Part shown: one piece after another, positions 20,006-28,692 of the stretch
Layout: the number at the start of each line of letters is the position of its first letter
How positions within the stretch are numbered: position 1 is the first letter of the stretch
Assembly: GCF_002943525.1 (NCBI RefSeq)
Contig: NZ_CP025394.1
Coordinates: 1,178,001 to 1,242,000 of the forward strand
DNA from: Kitasatospora sp. MMS16-BH015
GTDB taxonomy: Bacteria; Actinomycetota; Actinomycetes; Streptomycetales; Streptomycetaceae
Direction of reading: 5' to 3'
DNA: 64,000 nucleotides
Program-made: the position numbers and the translations under genes
Notes under the pieces: generated by a model
Seen by the model: only the letters and a program-made list of their open reading frames with translations
What the model was told of the DNA's origin: nothing
Database searches by the model: none

Positions 20006-21118
20006 TCACAGGGCGAGGAGCTCCTTGGTGGTGATGGTGAGCAGCTCGGGCCCGCCCTCTTCGAGGGGGCGCACCACGAGGGTGTCCTCGATCCGGACCC
20101 CGCCCTTGCCCGGGATGTGCACCCCTGGGCCGACGGTGACCGGCACGCGGTTGTCCAGTTTACCCATGTCCGCGGGGCCCAGACGCGGCGCCTCCCTGAT
20201 CTCCAGGCCGATGCCGTGGCCGAGTGGGTGTACGGACGTGTCCTGGTGGCCCGCGGCTTGCAGGATCTCCCGGGCCGCCTGGTCCGGCGCGTGCTGCGCC
20301 ACGCCGGGACCGAGCGCCTCCCGGGCGGCGCGCTGGGCGCGGAAGACCAGCCTGTGCAGCTCGACCTGCCAGGGCGCGGGGGCCGCGCCGATCACGAAGG
20401 TCCGGGCGGTGGAGACGCCGTAGCCCCGGTACTGGGCGCCGAGCACCACGGTCAGGAAGTCGCCCTCCTCCACCCGGCGGTCGGTGGGCTGGTGCGCCTC
20501 CTGGCCGGAGTGGCTGCCGGTGCCCACCGAGACCGGGAAGGCGGCCCGGTCGGCGCCGTGGTCGATCATCCGGCGCTCCAGCTCCATCGCCAGGTGCCGC
20601 TCGGTGCGGCCGACCAGGATGGATTCGAGCAGCTCGCCGAGCGCCTGGTCGGCGATCTCGGCGGCGATCCGCAGGTCGGCGATCTCGTGCTCGTCCTTGA
20701 CCACCCGCAGCCGCTCCACCGCCTCGCCGAGGTCGGTCAGCCGGATGCCCTCGGCCAGCCCGGCCACTGCCCGGTGCCGGGTCACCGTGAGGTCGTGCTC
20801 CTCCACCGCGAGGTCGGCCACCCGCAGCCGGCCGGCGGCCTCGGCGGCCACCAGCGCCGAGTCCTCCCCGGCGGCCACCGGCAGCCGGGCCACCTCCGGG
20901 TCGAGCAGGTGCTCGCCGGTGTCGTCCGGCGGCAGGTCCTCGGGCAGCGCCAGCAGCGCGCGCTCCCGGGTCAGCAGCAGCGTCGCACCGCAGGGGGAGC
21001 AGCCGGTCAGGTACCGGACGTTGGCGGCCCGGGTGACCAGGGAGGCGTCCGCCCCGAGGGCACTACAGTGCTCGCGCAACCGCTCACGCCGGGCCAGGTA
21101 CGCATCAGCCATGCTCAC
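20006..21118 (-). CDS. M24-family (aminopeptidase P-like) protein, probably inactive
   Basis: A 370-residue creatinase/pita-bread protein, with an N-terminal creatinase domain (to about 135) and a C-terminal M24 domain. Alignment by eye with E. coli PepP shows three of five metal ligands changed: the first Asp is V225 (in [13 protein letters not shown]), the second is S236 (GVSTARTF), and the first Glu is G330 ([11 protein letters not shown]). H301 (LGHGIGLEI) and E344 (VRIEDT) remain. It is therefore unlikely to bind the dimetal centre. It sits upstream of efp, the usual streptomycete place. The start is GTG at 21118, or ATG at 21112. The S. coelicolor relative, as I recall, also lacks the Asp residues. 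Confidence 0.85.
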   Translation of the reverse strand: MSMADAYLARRERLREHCSALGADASLVTRAANVRYLTGCSPCGATLLLTRERALLALPEDLPPDDTGEHLLDPEVARLPVAAGEDSALVAAEAAGRLRVADLAVEEHDLTVTRHRAVAGLAEGIRLTDLGEAVERLRVVKDEHEIADLRIAAEIADQALGELLESILVGRTERHLAMELERRMIDHGADRAAFPVSVGTGSHSGQEAHQPTDRRVEEGDFLTVVLGAQYRGYGVSTARTFVIGAAPAPWQVELHRLVFRAQRAAREALGPGVAQHAPDQAAREILQAAGHQDTSVHPLGHGIGLEIREAPRLGPADMGKLDNRVPVTVGPGVHIPGKGGVRIEDTLVVRPLEEGGPELLTITTKELLAL

Positions 21119-21163
21119 GAGCCTACGGAGCCCCGCCGCACCCCGCCTGTCAGGCGCACCCGG

Positions 21164-22285
21164 TCAGGAGGTCTTGCCGGCCCACCTGCGGTCCACCTTG
21201 GCCAGCTTCCAGTAGCCGATCGCCAGCGCCCAGACCACCACGAACAGGCCGACGATCGCGAAGCCCACGTTGTCCAGGCTCAGCTCGGAGATCCAGCCGG
21301 ACACCGGGTCGGTCAGGTCGAACTTGTCGTGCGCCACCGAGACCAGCTCGATGGTGCCGATCACGAAGGCGACGGCGATGGAGAGCCCGGTGATGGTCAG
21401 GTTGTAGTAGACCTTGCGGACCGGGTTGGAGAAGGCCCACTGGTAGGCGAAGTTCATGAAGGTGCCGTCCAGGGTGTCGAACAGGCTCATCCCGGAGGCG
21501 AACAGCAGCGGCAGGCAGACGATCGCGTACCAGGGCAGCCCGGCCGCCGCGCCGGAGCCGGCCATCACCATCAGGGTCACCTCGGTCGCGGTGTCGAAGC
21601 CGAGGCCGAGCAGCATCCCGACCGGGTACATCTGGCCCGGGCGGGTGATCGAACGGGTGGCCCGGCCGAGGACGCGGTTCATGAAGCCGCGCGAGTTGAG
21701 GTGCTGCTCCAGCTCCTGCTCGTCGTACTGCCCGGCCCGCATCGCCCGGAAGACCCGCATGATGCCGGTGAGCGCGGCCAGGTTGAGCGCGGCGATCAGG
21801 TAGAGGAAGGCCCCCGAGGTGGTCGTCCCGATCATCCCGAGCACCTTGTGGGTGGTCGACTCGTCGTCCATCAGCGTGCCGGCCAGCGCGGCACCGCCGG
21901 CCACCAGGCCGGCCATCACCACGACCATGGTGGAGTGGCCCAGCGCGAACCAGAAGCCCACCGAGACCGGCCGCTTGCCGTCCGCCATCAGCTTGCGGGT
22001 GGTGTTGTCGATCACGGCTATGTGGTCGGCGTCGAAGGCGTGCCGCATGCCCAGGGTGTACGCGGTGATGCCGAGGCCCACCCCGAACACCTGGGTGCCG
22101 ACCTTGTAGTTCTCCGGCACCACCAGGAAGAACAGGGTGCCGAAGGCCGCCACGTGCATGGCCAGGATGACCAGCATCAGGCCGACGGTCCGGGTGGTGT
22201 CCTCACGCTTCCACCGGAAGCCGGCGGGGGCGGTCGCCGCCACCGGGACGGCACCCGGGGCAGCACTGATTTCGGGCAGGGTCAT
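21164..22285 (-). CDS. Nickel/cobalt permease, NiCoT family
   Basis: A 373-residue membrane transporter with about eight hydrophobic segments. The family signature RHAFDADHIAVIDNTTRK lies at residues 81-98 (helix II). GFWFALGHSTMVV, LGLGFDTATEV and the late SLFDTLDGTFMNFAY are the other conserved motifs. Metal preference cannot be fixed from sequence, but an upstream cobalamin riboswitch points to cobalt supply for B12. A divergent ArsR-type gene lies beyond the riboswitch. Confidence 0.93.
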   Translation of the reverse strand: MTLPEISAAPGAVPVAATAPAGFRWKREDTTRTVGLMLVILAMHVAAFGTLFFLVVPENYKVGTQVFGVGLGITAYTLGMRHAFDADHIAVIDNTTRKLMADGKRPVSVGFWFALGHSTMVVVMAGLVAGGAALAGTLMDDESTTHKVLGMIGTTTSGAFLYLIAALNLAALTGIMRVFRAMRAGQYDEQELEQHLNSRGFMNRVLGRATRSITRPGQMYPVGMLLGLGFDTATEVTLMVMAGSGAAAGLPWYAIVCLPLLFASGMSLFDTLDGTFMNFAYQWAFSNPVRKVYYNLTITGLSIAVAFVIGTIELVSVAHDKFDLTDPVSGWISELSLDNVGFAIVGLFVVVWALAIGYWKLAKVDRRWAGKTS

Positions 22286-22327
22286 CTGCGGTCACGCTCC
22301 AGCACCTCGTGGATCACTTCGTGAAGT

Positions 22328-22518
22328 GCCGTGGCCGGTCTCCTGGCTTACGGGTCAGCGCACCCGCACCCGGCCTTCCCGGACTGACGTCCAGTGACCC
22401 TCCGTTCGTACGGTGAGGTTCGTACGGAGATGGTGCGGGCACTACCCGATCACAGTGGCGAGGGCCGCTCCGGGCTGGGACCTTGATGGTCCGTCACCGG
22501 CTTCCCGAGCACCACGGC
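22328..22518 (-). promoter_or_regulatory. Cobalamin riboswitch
   Basis: In minus-strand RNA the order is GGAAGCCGGUG, then GCCACUG (B12-box region), then GCCAGGAGACCGGCC, the hallmark of adenosylcobalamin riboswitches. The closing P1 stem GCCGUGG (22518-22512) pairs perfectly with CCACGGC (22334-22328). The 42 nt to the transporter ATG at 22285 contain a possible hairpin (CACGAAGUGAUCCACGAGGUG region) that could mask the start. It should turn off Ni/Co uptake when B12 is plentiful. Confidence 0.9.
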
Positions 22519-22561
22519 GTGGAACACCGTAGGGGTGACGGCCCATGACCTGCAAGCCTGC

Positions 22562-22577
22562 ACACCTGTGCAGGTGT
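22562..22577. promoter_or_regulatory. Candidate ArsR operator in the divergent region
   Basis: ACACCTG-TG-CAGGTGT is a perfect inverted repeat with a 2-nt centre, extended imperfectly by flanking TGC/GCA. The size and symmetry suit an ArsR/SmtB dimer. It lies 55 nt upstream of the ArsR gene and 44 nt upstream of the riboswitch 5' end. Confidence 0.5.
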
Positions 22578-22631
22578 CGCACATCACGCCCCACCGGAGC
22601 CGCCCCGGCTCAGGATGAGACAATCAGGGGC

Positions 22632-22994
22632 ATGCATCTCGTCCCCGCCGACCGCGCGACCCACCGGACCATCGACGGCCACCGGGTCTGCGAGGCCATC
22701 GCCGCCATCGGTGACACCGAGCACGTCCGGGCCTGGGCCGAACGCTTCTCCCTCCTCGCCGACCCCGGCCGGCTCGCCATCCTGCTGGCCCTGCACGAGA
22801 CCGGCCCGCTGGCCGTCTCCGACCTCGCCGTGGCCACCGGGATGAAGGACACCGCCGTCTCCCAGGCCCTGCGCCTGCTCCGCTCCGCCGCCCTGGTGGC
22901 CGGCGACCGCGACGGCAGGATCGTCCGCTACCGCCTGGTCGACACCGCCATCGCCGAGGTCCTGGCCCACGGCGTCCTCGGCCACCGCGACTGA
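22632..22994 (+). CDS. ArsR/SmtB-family metalloregulator
   Basis: A 120-residue winged-helix repressor, with FSLLADPGRLAILLALHETGPLAVSDLAVATG and AVSQALRLLRSAALVAGDRDGR as the HTH and wing. N- and C-terminal extensions contain His and Asp/Glu residues (MHLVPADRATH, LAHGVLGHRD), similar in layout to Ni/Co sensors such as NmtR. The metal site is inferred, not shown. The start is ATG at 22632. It is transcribed away from the NiCoT gene, so it probably represses the transporter and itself. Confidence 0.85.
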   Translation: MHLVPADRATHRTIDGHRVCEAIAAIGDTEHVRAWAERFSLLADPGRLAILLALHETGPLAVSDLAVATGMKDTAVSQALRLLRSAALVAGDRDGRIVRYRLVDTAIAEVLAHGVLGHRD

Positions 22995-23196
22995 GCCCGC
23001 CCGGGCCCCCGACCCTCGCGGCGCAGCGCAGCCACCCGCCGCCCCTCCGGCCCCTCGGCCCCACGCGACGCTCACCCCCGCGCGCCCCACCTGTCCCCCG
23101 GCCTCGCTCGTCTCTCCCCTCCCTTCCCTCCCGTCTCTCCCCTCACCCGGCCGTAAATACTTCGTCAGTTCGGCCCGGGCTCCCTACGGTGATCAC

Positions 23197-23748
23197 ATGC
23201 AGACCGTGGAGCTCACCTGTGCCCCCGAGTTCGACGCCGCCGTCCGCGAGGTCTGGCAGCGGCTCTCCGACGGCGGCGTGCCAAGCCTGGCCCGCAACAC
23301 CCACGCCGGCCACCGCCCGCACCTCACCCTGGCCTGCGGCACCCTCTCCCCCGAGGCGCTGGCCCGGGTCGACGAGCTGCTGGCCGCATCCCTCCCGCTG
23401 CCCGTCCGCCTCACCGGCCTGCTCTCCTTCAGCGCCCGCAGCCGCCGCCGGGTGCTCGCCTGGTCGGTGGTCCCCGGCTACGAGCTGGTCCGGCTGCACC
23501 ACCGGATCTGGCAGCTGCTCGCCGACTCCCCCGAGCCCAACCCGTACTACCTCCCCGGCCGCTGGTCCCCCCACCTCGGACTCACCCGGCGGCTGGAGCC
23601 CGAGGAGCTGGTCCGCGCCCACGACCTGCTGGGCCGCCTCCCGGACCTCACCGGCGAGTTCGACGCCGCCCGCAGCTACGACACCGACACCGAGCTCACG
23701 GTGCCGCTGGGCGCGGGGCGGCCAGCAGCCCGTGCAGCGAGCGGGTGA
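23197..23748 (+). CDS. 2H phosphoesterase / 2'-5' RNA ligase-like protein
   Basis: A 183-residue protein with the two-histidine layout of LigT/2H phosphoesterases. The first motif is HLTL (H42-L45). The second is HLGL (H126-L129), where Gly replaces the usual Thr/Ser, so activity may be altered. Substrate unknown; relatives act on 2'-5' or cyclic phosphate ends. The start is ATG at 23197 in a GC-rich gap of 200 nt containing nothing else obvious. Its last 53 nt overlap, tail to tail, the ATP-grasp gene on the other strand. Confidence 0.8.
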   Translation: MQTVELTCAPEFDAAVREVWQRLSDGGVPSLARNTHAGHRPHLTLACGTLSPEALARVDELLAASLPLPVRLTGLLSFSARSRRRVLAWSVVPGYELVRLHHRIWQLLADSPEPNPYYLPGRWSPHLGLTRRLEPEELVRAHDLLGRLPDLTGEFDAARSYDTDTELTVPLGAGRPAARAASG

Positions 23749-24526
23749 ACGCGGCCACGAACCGCTCCCGGGTCTCCTCGTCCAGCAGCTCCAGCGAGAG
23801 GTACGGGTTGAGGTCTTCCAGCTCCACCAGCAGCAGCTCCCCGGCCGCCGTCCGGCAGGCGTCCACCCGCTGGATCCCGTGCGGGAGCCCGTTCCACTCC
23901 ACGAACCGCTGCGCAAACGCCAAGTCCGCCTCGCTCGGCTCGTACCGCTCCAGCAGCCACCGCGCCGCCGGGTCCGGGGCGTACAGCGCGTACTGGCACT
24001 CCTGGTCCACGAAGTAGAAGGACACCTCGTACGCGAAGTCCACCTTCGGCTGCACCAGCATCCCCGCCAGCTCGGCCCGCTCCAGCTCGGCCGCCGGGAG
24101 GACCGCCATCCCGATCGAATCCGCCCCCTGCACCGGCTTCACCACGTACTCGGGCACCTCCGGCAGGCCGTCCCAGCCCGCCTCTGCCGTGGGTATCACC
24201 GGATACCCGGCCGCCGTCAGCTCGACCAAGTAACCCTTGCCCGCCATGTCGGCCTTGCCACTCAGCGGGTTGTACACCCGGATCCGCTCCCGCCGGGCCC
24301 GGTCCGTGTACTCCTCGTACACCTCCCGGTGGTGCAGCACCGGCCCGCTGTTGCGCACCACCACGGCGTCGCACCCGCCCATCAGCCCGGTCACCTCGGC
24401 CGGCGGGCAGGTCACCACCTCGAACTCCGGCTCCAGCCGCGCCGTCAGCCAGCGGTCCTCGGCGCCGTAGTCCCGACCCTTGGCCGGGTAGTCGAAGTCG
24501 GTCACGTACACCACTCGCGGTCGCAT
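23696..24526 (-). CDS. ATP-grasp superfamily protein
   Basis: A 276-residue protein of ATP-grasp type: an N-terminal pre-ATP domain (VVYVTDFDYPAKGRDYG), a central lysine strand (VPEYVVKPVQGADSIGM), the ATP-binding segment with MLVQPKVDFAYEVSFYFVD, and the metal-binding end GELLLVELEDLNPYLSLEL. Such enzymes form amide-type bonds from a carboxylate and an amine or thiol. The substrate is unknown and no peptide-precursor gene is adjacent. It ends inside the 2H phosphoesterase gene. It starts 9 nt after the Nei gene stop, suggesting co-transcription with it. Confidence 0.8.
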   Translation of the reverse strand: MRPRVVYVTDFDYPAKGRDYGAEDRWLTARLEPEFEVVTCPPAEVTGLMGGCDAVVVRNSGPVLHHREVYEEYTDRARRERIRVYNPLSGKADMAGKGYLVELTAAGYPVIPTAEAGWDGLPEVPEYVVKPVQGADSIGMAVLPAAELERAELAGMLVQPKVDFAYEVSFYFVDQECQYALYAPDPAARWLLERYEPSEADLAFAQRFVEWNGLPHGIQRVDACRTAAGELLLVELEDLNPYLSLELLDEETRERFVAAFTRSLHGLLAAPRPAAP

Positions 24527-24535
24527 CCGGCGACC

Positions 24536-25345
24536 CTAACGCTGCTGGCAGCGGGGACACCAGAACAGATTGCGGGCCGCGTGCGACTCCGTCCGCACCT
24601 CGGTGCCGCAGACCAGGCAGGGCATCGCGGCCCGCCGGTACACGTAGACCTCCCCGCCGTGGTCGTCCACCCGCGGGGGGCGGCCCATCGCCTCGGGGGT
24701 GTGCTCGGGCCGGACGGTGTCGATCCGGCCGGCCCCGACGCCGTCGTGCATCAGGTCGACCAGGTCCGCCCAGATTGCCTTCCACTCGGCCTCGGTGATC
24801 GCCTTGCCCGGCCGGTGCGGCGCGATCCCGAGCCGGAACAGCACCTCGGCCCGGTACACGTTGCCCACCCCGGCCAGGATCTTCTGGTCCATCAGCAGCG
24901 CGGCGATCGTCGTCCCGCTCCGCGAGATCCGCCGCCAGGCCGCCGACCCGTCCTCCCCGGCCCGCAGCGGATCGGGGCCGAGCCGCCCGTGCACCGCCGC
25001 CTTCTCCCCCGGCGTCAGCACCTCGCAGGTGGTCGGCCCCCGCAGCTCAGCCCAGGACTCCCCGTTCTCCACCTTCAGCCGCACCTGCCCCACCGGCTCC
25101 GGCGCCTCCCCCGCCCCGAAGGTGAACCCGCCGTACAGCCCCAGGTGCACATGCAGCCAGGCATCCCCCTCGAACCCGACGAACAGGTGCTTCCCGTGCG
25201 CCTCGGCGCCCTCCACCACCCGCCCGTCCAACACAGCCGCCCCCTCCGCGAACCGCCCCTGCGGACTCGAAACCCGGGCCAGCCGCCCCCCGAACAACCG
25301 CGCGTTCTCCCCCGCCAGCCGATGAATGACGTGACCCTCAGGCAC
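24536..25345 (-). CDS. Fpg/Nei-family DNA glycosylase (endonuclease VIII-like)
   Basis: A 269-residue base-excision repair enzyme. The start is GTG at 25345 with GGAG five bases upstream, which places the catalytic Pro2-Glu3 at PEGHVIHRLA as the family requires; the longer frame would bury them. QKILAGVGNVYRAEVLF contains the helix-two-turn-helix, and the C-terminal zinc finger has CLVC...CPRC. The beta-hairpin lysine region HGKHLFVGF is present. The PEGH N-terminus is more Nei-like than Fpg-like (PELPE). Confidence 0.9.
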   Translation of the reverse strand: MPEGHVIHRLAGENARLFGGRLARVSSPQGRFAEGAAVLDGRVVEGAEAHGKHLFVGFEGDAWLHVHLGLYGGFTFGAGEAPEPVGQVRLKVENGESWAELRGPTTCEVLTPGEKAAVHGRLGPDPLRAGEDGSAAWRRISRSGTTIAALLMDQKILAGVGNVYRAEVLFRLGIAPHRPGKAITEAEWKAIWADLVDLMHDGVGAGRIDTVRPEHTPEAMGRPPRVDDHGGEVYVYRRAAMPCLVCGTEVRTESHAARNLFWCPRCQQR

Positions 25346-25637
25346 CCCGACTCCTCCCAACCGCACCCACTCGAACAGCCTCCATTCTCCCGGACCTCAC
25401 TGACACCCTCCGGACAGTGCCCACCAGGCCCCGAACCGACCAACACGCGGCCCGCCCCTGGCTGAAGGACGAGGCGCGATGGTGTTGCGCGAACTGCGAC
25501 GCTCCCTCTGATCGCTGTCGGGCGCTACTGTCACGTCAAGCGACATGGCTTTCAGAGACAGCCGTTACTGAACTTGATTGGGTGATGTCGGAGCCGTTCG
25601 CGTGACGGTGGCCGGTCTGATCCGGTAGCCCTGGACC

Positions 25638-26700
25638 GTGAGGTACGCGCAGGGCGGCAGGTTGACCGACGCCGGGAGGGCCGTGAGGGAGCGGGTTCGG
25701 CTGCAGGCCGTGGAACGCTTCGAGGGCGGGCGGAAGAACAGGGCGATCGCTGCCGCGCTGCGGGTGAGCGAGCGGTCCGTCGAGCGGTGGCGCCGGGCCT
25801 GGCGGGAGTGTGGCGAGGCCGGAGTCCTGTCGAAGGGATCGCCGGGCCGACCGCGGCTCAGCGACGCGCAGGTCACTAGGCTGGAGCGGGAGTTGGAGCG
25901 CGGCCCGCTGGCCCACGGCTGGAGCGACCAGCGCTGGACCCTGGCGCGGATCAAGACGCTGATCGGCCGTCTGTTCCACGTGAGCTACACGGTGGAGGGC
26001 ACGTGGCAGTTGCTGAAGCGGCATGGCTGGTCCTGGCAGCAGCCCGCCCGGCGGGCGATCGAACGCGACGACGCGGCGGTCGAGGTCTGGAAGAAGGAGA
26101 CGTGGCCGTTGGTAAGAGCACCGCGGCGGAACGCGACGCCTGGGTGGTCTTCGAGGACGAAGCAGGGCAGTCGATGACGCCGCGGCGCGCGAGGAGTTGG
26201 GGCCGCAAGGGGTGCACTCCGGTGGTCCGGGTGCGAGGCCGAGGCTCGGGCCGGGTGTCCATGGCCGGGCTGACCTGCTACAAGCGGGGGAAGCGGTCTC
26301 GGATGTTCTACTCGGTCCGCGAGTACCGGGGCCGCGAGGGCGAGCCGAAGGGCATCGGCTGGCGCGACCTGCGTGACCTGCTGGTCAGGACGCACATGCA
26401 GCTCGGCGGCCCGATCGTGCTGGTATGGGACAACCTGCGTATGCACCTGGTCGAACCGATGCGCGAGTTCATCGCCGACCACGCCCACTGGCTCAGTGTC
26501 TTCCAACTTCCGAGCTATCCGCCGGACTTGAACCTACAAGAGGGGTTCTGATCGCTGGTCAAGCGCGACATCGGCAATCTCGCCGCAGCCGACCTCGGTC
26601 AGATCACCCGCGCCGTCAAGCGCAGGCTCAAGCAGATCCAGTACCGCTCGGAGTTGGTCGACGGCTACCTCGCCGGCACCGGCCTGTCCCTCGCGACGCA
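25638..26700 (+). pseudogene. IS630-family transposase remnant, frameshifted and with a nonsense codon
   Basis: Frame 1 from GTG 25638 encodes the HTH part (FEGGRKNRAIAAALRVSERS, WTLARIKTLIGRLFHVSYTV). After about 26100 the homology continues in the -1 frame: AWVVFEDEAGQSM (first Asp), IVLVWDNLRMHL (second Asp), LPSYPPDLNLQEG (Glu), the IS630 DDE triad. The -1 shift between the two parts is common in streptomycete IS630 elements and may be programmed. A TGA at 26549-26551 sits where Trp is expected, two codons after QEG; the frame then continues SLVKRDIGNLAAADLGQI. The right end runs into the next gene, and I could not identify terminal inverted repeats. Confidence 0.85.
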
Positions 26701-26704
26701 GTCG

Positions 26705-27205
26705 TCAGAAGCTGCCGAAGAAGCGATGCCACCAGCTGGGCCGCTGGACGTGCCCAGGCAAGCGGCTCGGTCCGTCGTAGTCGCACTCCAGTAGTTCTTC
26801 GGGAACGATCGCGTACCCGAGGTGTGCCAACGCCCGGTTCACCCTGCCCAGATCCGCGGCGTCCAGCTCGCCCTCGGCCTGCGCCTCCCCGGCGCCTATG
26901 AAGGCACCGGGGTTATCCGCGCAGACCAGGGCCAGCGACCCGAACTTGCTCACGCAGACGACGATCCGAGTCCCGCACACGGTCGCATCTGCCGGTACGG
27001 TGACACGCCCGTACTCACTGGAGTCCTGGGTGTCTCGCTCGGTCGCACATCGCGTGGCGAAGTCGTCCTCGAGCCGCGACACCAGGTCTCCGAACAGCGC
27101 GCCGGCCGCGCCGCGGTTGTAGTCACGGGGCCACTTCAGCCACTCGGGATCATCGAGCTCGCGCAACAAGGCCACCAGATCCGCTTCACGCTTCGTCACA
27201 CGCAC
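26705..27205 (-). CDS. Hypothetical protein, possible immunity protein
   Basis: A 166-residue acidic soluble protein. Motifs include WLKWPRDYNRGAAGALFGDLVSRLEDDF, IVVCVSKFGSLALVC and a C-terminal PSWWHRFFGSF. I recall similar lone small proteins in streptomycetes but no assigned function. Position in a toxin-linked island and the size suggest an immunity-type gene; that is inference. The start is GTG at 27205 with a weak RBS. Its stop abuts the IS630 remnant. Confidence 0.6.
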   Translation of the reverse strand: MRVTKREADLVALLRELDDPEWLKWPRDYNRGAAGALFGDLVSRLEDDFATRCATERDTQDSSEYGRVTVPADATVCGTRIVVCVSKFGSLALVCADNPGAFIGAGEAQAEGELDAADLGRVNRALAHLGYAIVPEELLECDYDGPSRLPGHVQRPSWWHRFFGSF

Positions 27206-27281
27206 ATCTCAGCGAATTAGCAGCCGACCTCGCCAGCCCGACAACACTCATTCAAGTTCAGTACTGCCGTCAAGACCTCAA

Positions 27282-27314
27282 AGAGCCCCGCCGGAGCAAT
27301 CACGGCGGGGCTCT
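27282..27314 (-). terminator. Hairpin after Imm32-like gene
   Basis: A perfect 12-bp stem (27282-27293 with 27303-27314) around a 9-nt loop, followed on the minus strand by TTTGAGG. It lies 40 nt past the stop of the Imm32-like gene. Confidence 0.75.
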
Positions 27315-27353
27315 CTCCGTCTACCGAATGATCCTTACACAGTCTGCTTGGTG

Positions 27354-27620
27354 CTAAATCGCCAACTTGTCGATTACTAGATCACCAGATCCAGTCTCAA
27401 GTTCGACCGAGTCCGTTAGATGGATATGACTCCCGGCTGGAACCGCATCCTGCGCAAGCGCAAGACAATGCCTCGCGAGCGAAATTAGGCCAGCGGAATT
27501 TGCCCTGATGGTGACTTCGGACCCCGTTCGGTCTACAAGGATTTGAAAACCGTCATCCCACGAGAAGATCAGATGATGATCTGGACCATATGGTGGCACA
27601 TCAAGGCTTACCTCGGCCAT
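27354..27620 (-). CDS. Imm32-type immunity protein
   Basis: An 88-residue protein resembling the Imm32 family: EVTIRANSAGLISLARHCLAL, DAVPAGSHIHLTDSV and ELETGSGDLVIDKL follow the family pattern of a short beta-strand lead, a helix ending SLARH, and GSxxHxxD/E. Imm32 proteins are predicted antitoxins in polymorphic toxin loci. The start is ATG at 27620, nine bases after GGGAGG. Base composition is visibly lower in GC than flanking core genes. It is separated from the RHS toxin by an integrase remnant and another immunity-like gene. Confidence 0.7.
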   Translation of the reverse strand: MAEVSLDVPPYGPDHHLIFSWDDGFQILVDRTGSEVTIRANSAGLISLARHCLALAQDAVPAGSHIHLTDSVELETGSGDLVIDKLAI

Positions 27621-27720
27621 CAGCACGTGCCTCCCTGAAAATAGACGTGGTCATTCTGAACAACCTTCATTCGCCCGGTCTTGGGATTTACTTCCATGCG
27701 CTCGAAATTAGTGTGCGGCA

Positions 27721-28480
27721 AAGTCGGCCCTGGAGCACGCCGTCCGGGAGGAAGAGATCCCGCGCAACGTCGCCCGCAACGTCCGCACCGGCACACCACG
27801 ACCCCGCCGCTTCGAACCCCTCACCGCCGACGAAGCCCGCACCCTCCTCACCGCCGCCCAGAGCCACCGCCTCCACGCGCTGTTCGAGCTCGCCCTCCGC
27901 ACCGGACTGCGCAAGGGCGAACTCCTCGGACTGCGCTGGGAAGACCTCGACCACGGCATCGGCACGGCTAGTATCCGCCGCACCCTCCAGCGCACACGCA
28001 GCGGCGACCTGACCACCCTCCCCACCAAGACGGTCAGCTCGCCCTCCCGGCCCCCTGCCTGCTTTCACTCCGTGCCCACCGCAAGCAGCAGGCCCAGGAG
28101 AAGGAGAAGGCCGGCGCGGGTTGGGTGGACAGCAGCCACGTCTTCACCCGGCCCGACGGCCACCCCATCGAGCCTGCCACGCTCACCCGACACTTCAAGG
28201 CACTCCTCCGCCGAGCGGGACTCCTTCAGATCCGATTCCACGACCTCCGCCACTCGACCGCGACGCTCCTCCTGGAACAAGCGTCGAACTCGTCGTCATC
28301 AAGGAACTCCTCGGCCACGCCCACATAGGCGTCACCGCCACCGTCTACGCACACGTCCGCCTCCGCCTCCAGCGCGACGCCATCGACCTCCTCGGCCGCA
28401 CCCTCGGCAGGGCCTCCAGGACCGCCACCAGCCCAGAGGACGGCGACGACCCACCGCTTTGTGCAGTATCTGTCCGCTGA
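27721..28480 (+). pseudogene. Tyrosine recombinase (integrase) remnant, C-terminal part
   Basis: Three reading frames together spell a phage-type integrase catalytic domain: RRFEPLTADEARTLLTAAQ and FELALRTGLRKGELLGLRW (catalytic Arg I), then after a shift near 28040 VFTRPDGHPIEP and IRFHDLRHSTATLLLEQ (HxxR), then after another shift near 28280 LVVIKELLGHAHIGVTATV with VYAHV (Tyr). The N-terminal arm and core-binding domains are absent. No attachment site or tRNA gene is seen nearby. It is on the opposite strand to the flanking immunity genes. Confidence 0.85.
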
Positions 28481-28511
28481 CGTTGCCGTCAACCATTGCC
28501 GTCAGACCAGA

Positions 28512-28548
28512 CTGAAGCCCCACCAGGCGCCGCCTGGTGGGGCTTCAG
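28512..28548 (+). terminator. Very strong hairpin after the integrase remnant
   Basis: An 18-bp perfect inverted repeat (28512-28529 with 28531-28548) with one central base, followed by ATTTG on the plus strand. It lies 31 nt beyond the decayed integrase frame and may be the original terminator of that gene. Confidence 0.7.
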
Positions 28549-28692
28549 ATTTGCACACGTAGATTCATGCCTGGTGACGCTTGCGGGGGTACTCTCTCGG
28601 ATGCGTCACGACGCATCTCGGGCTAGCTTGTCAATCTCCTAGATTCCTAAATCCTGTCTCAAGCTTTGCTCGCACGGGCCGATGGTCCATCC

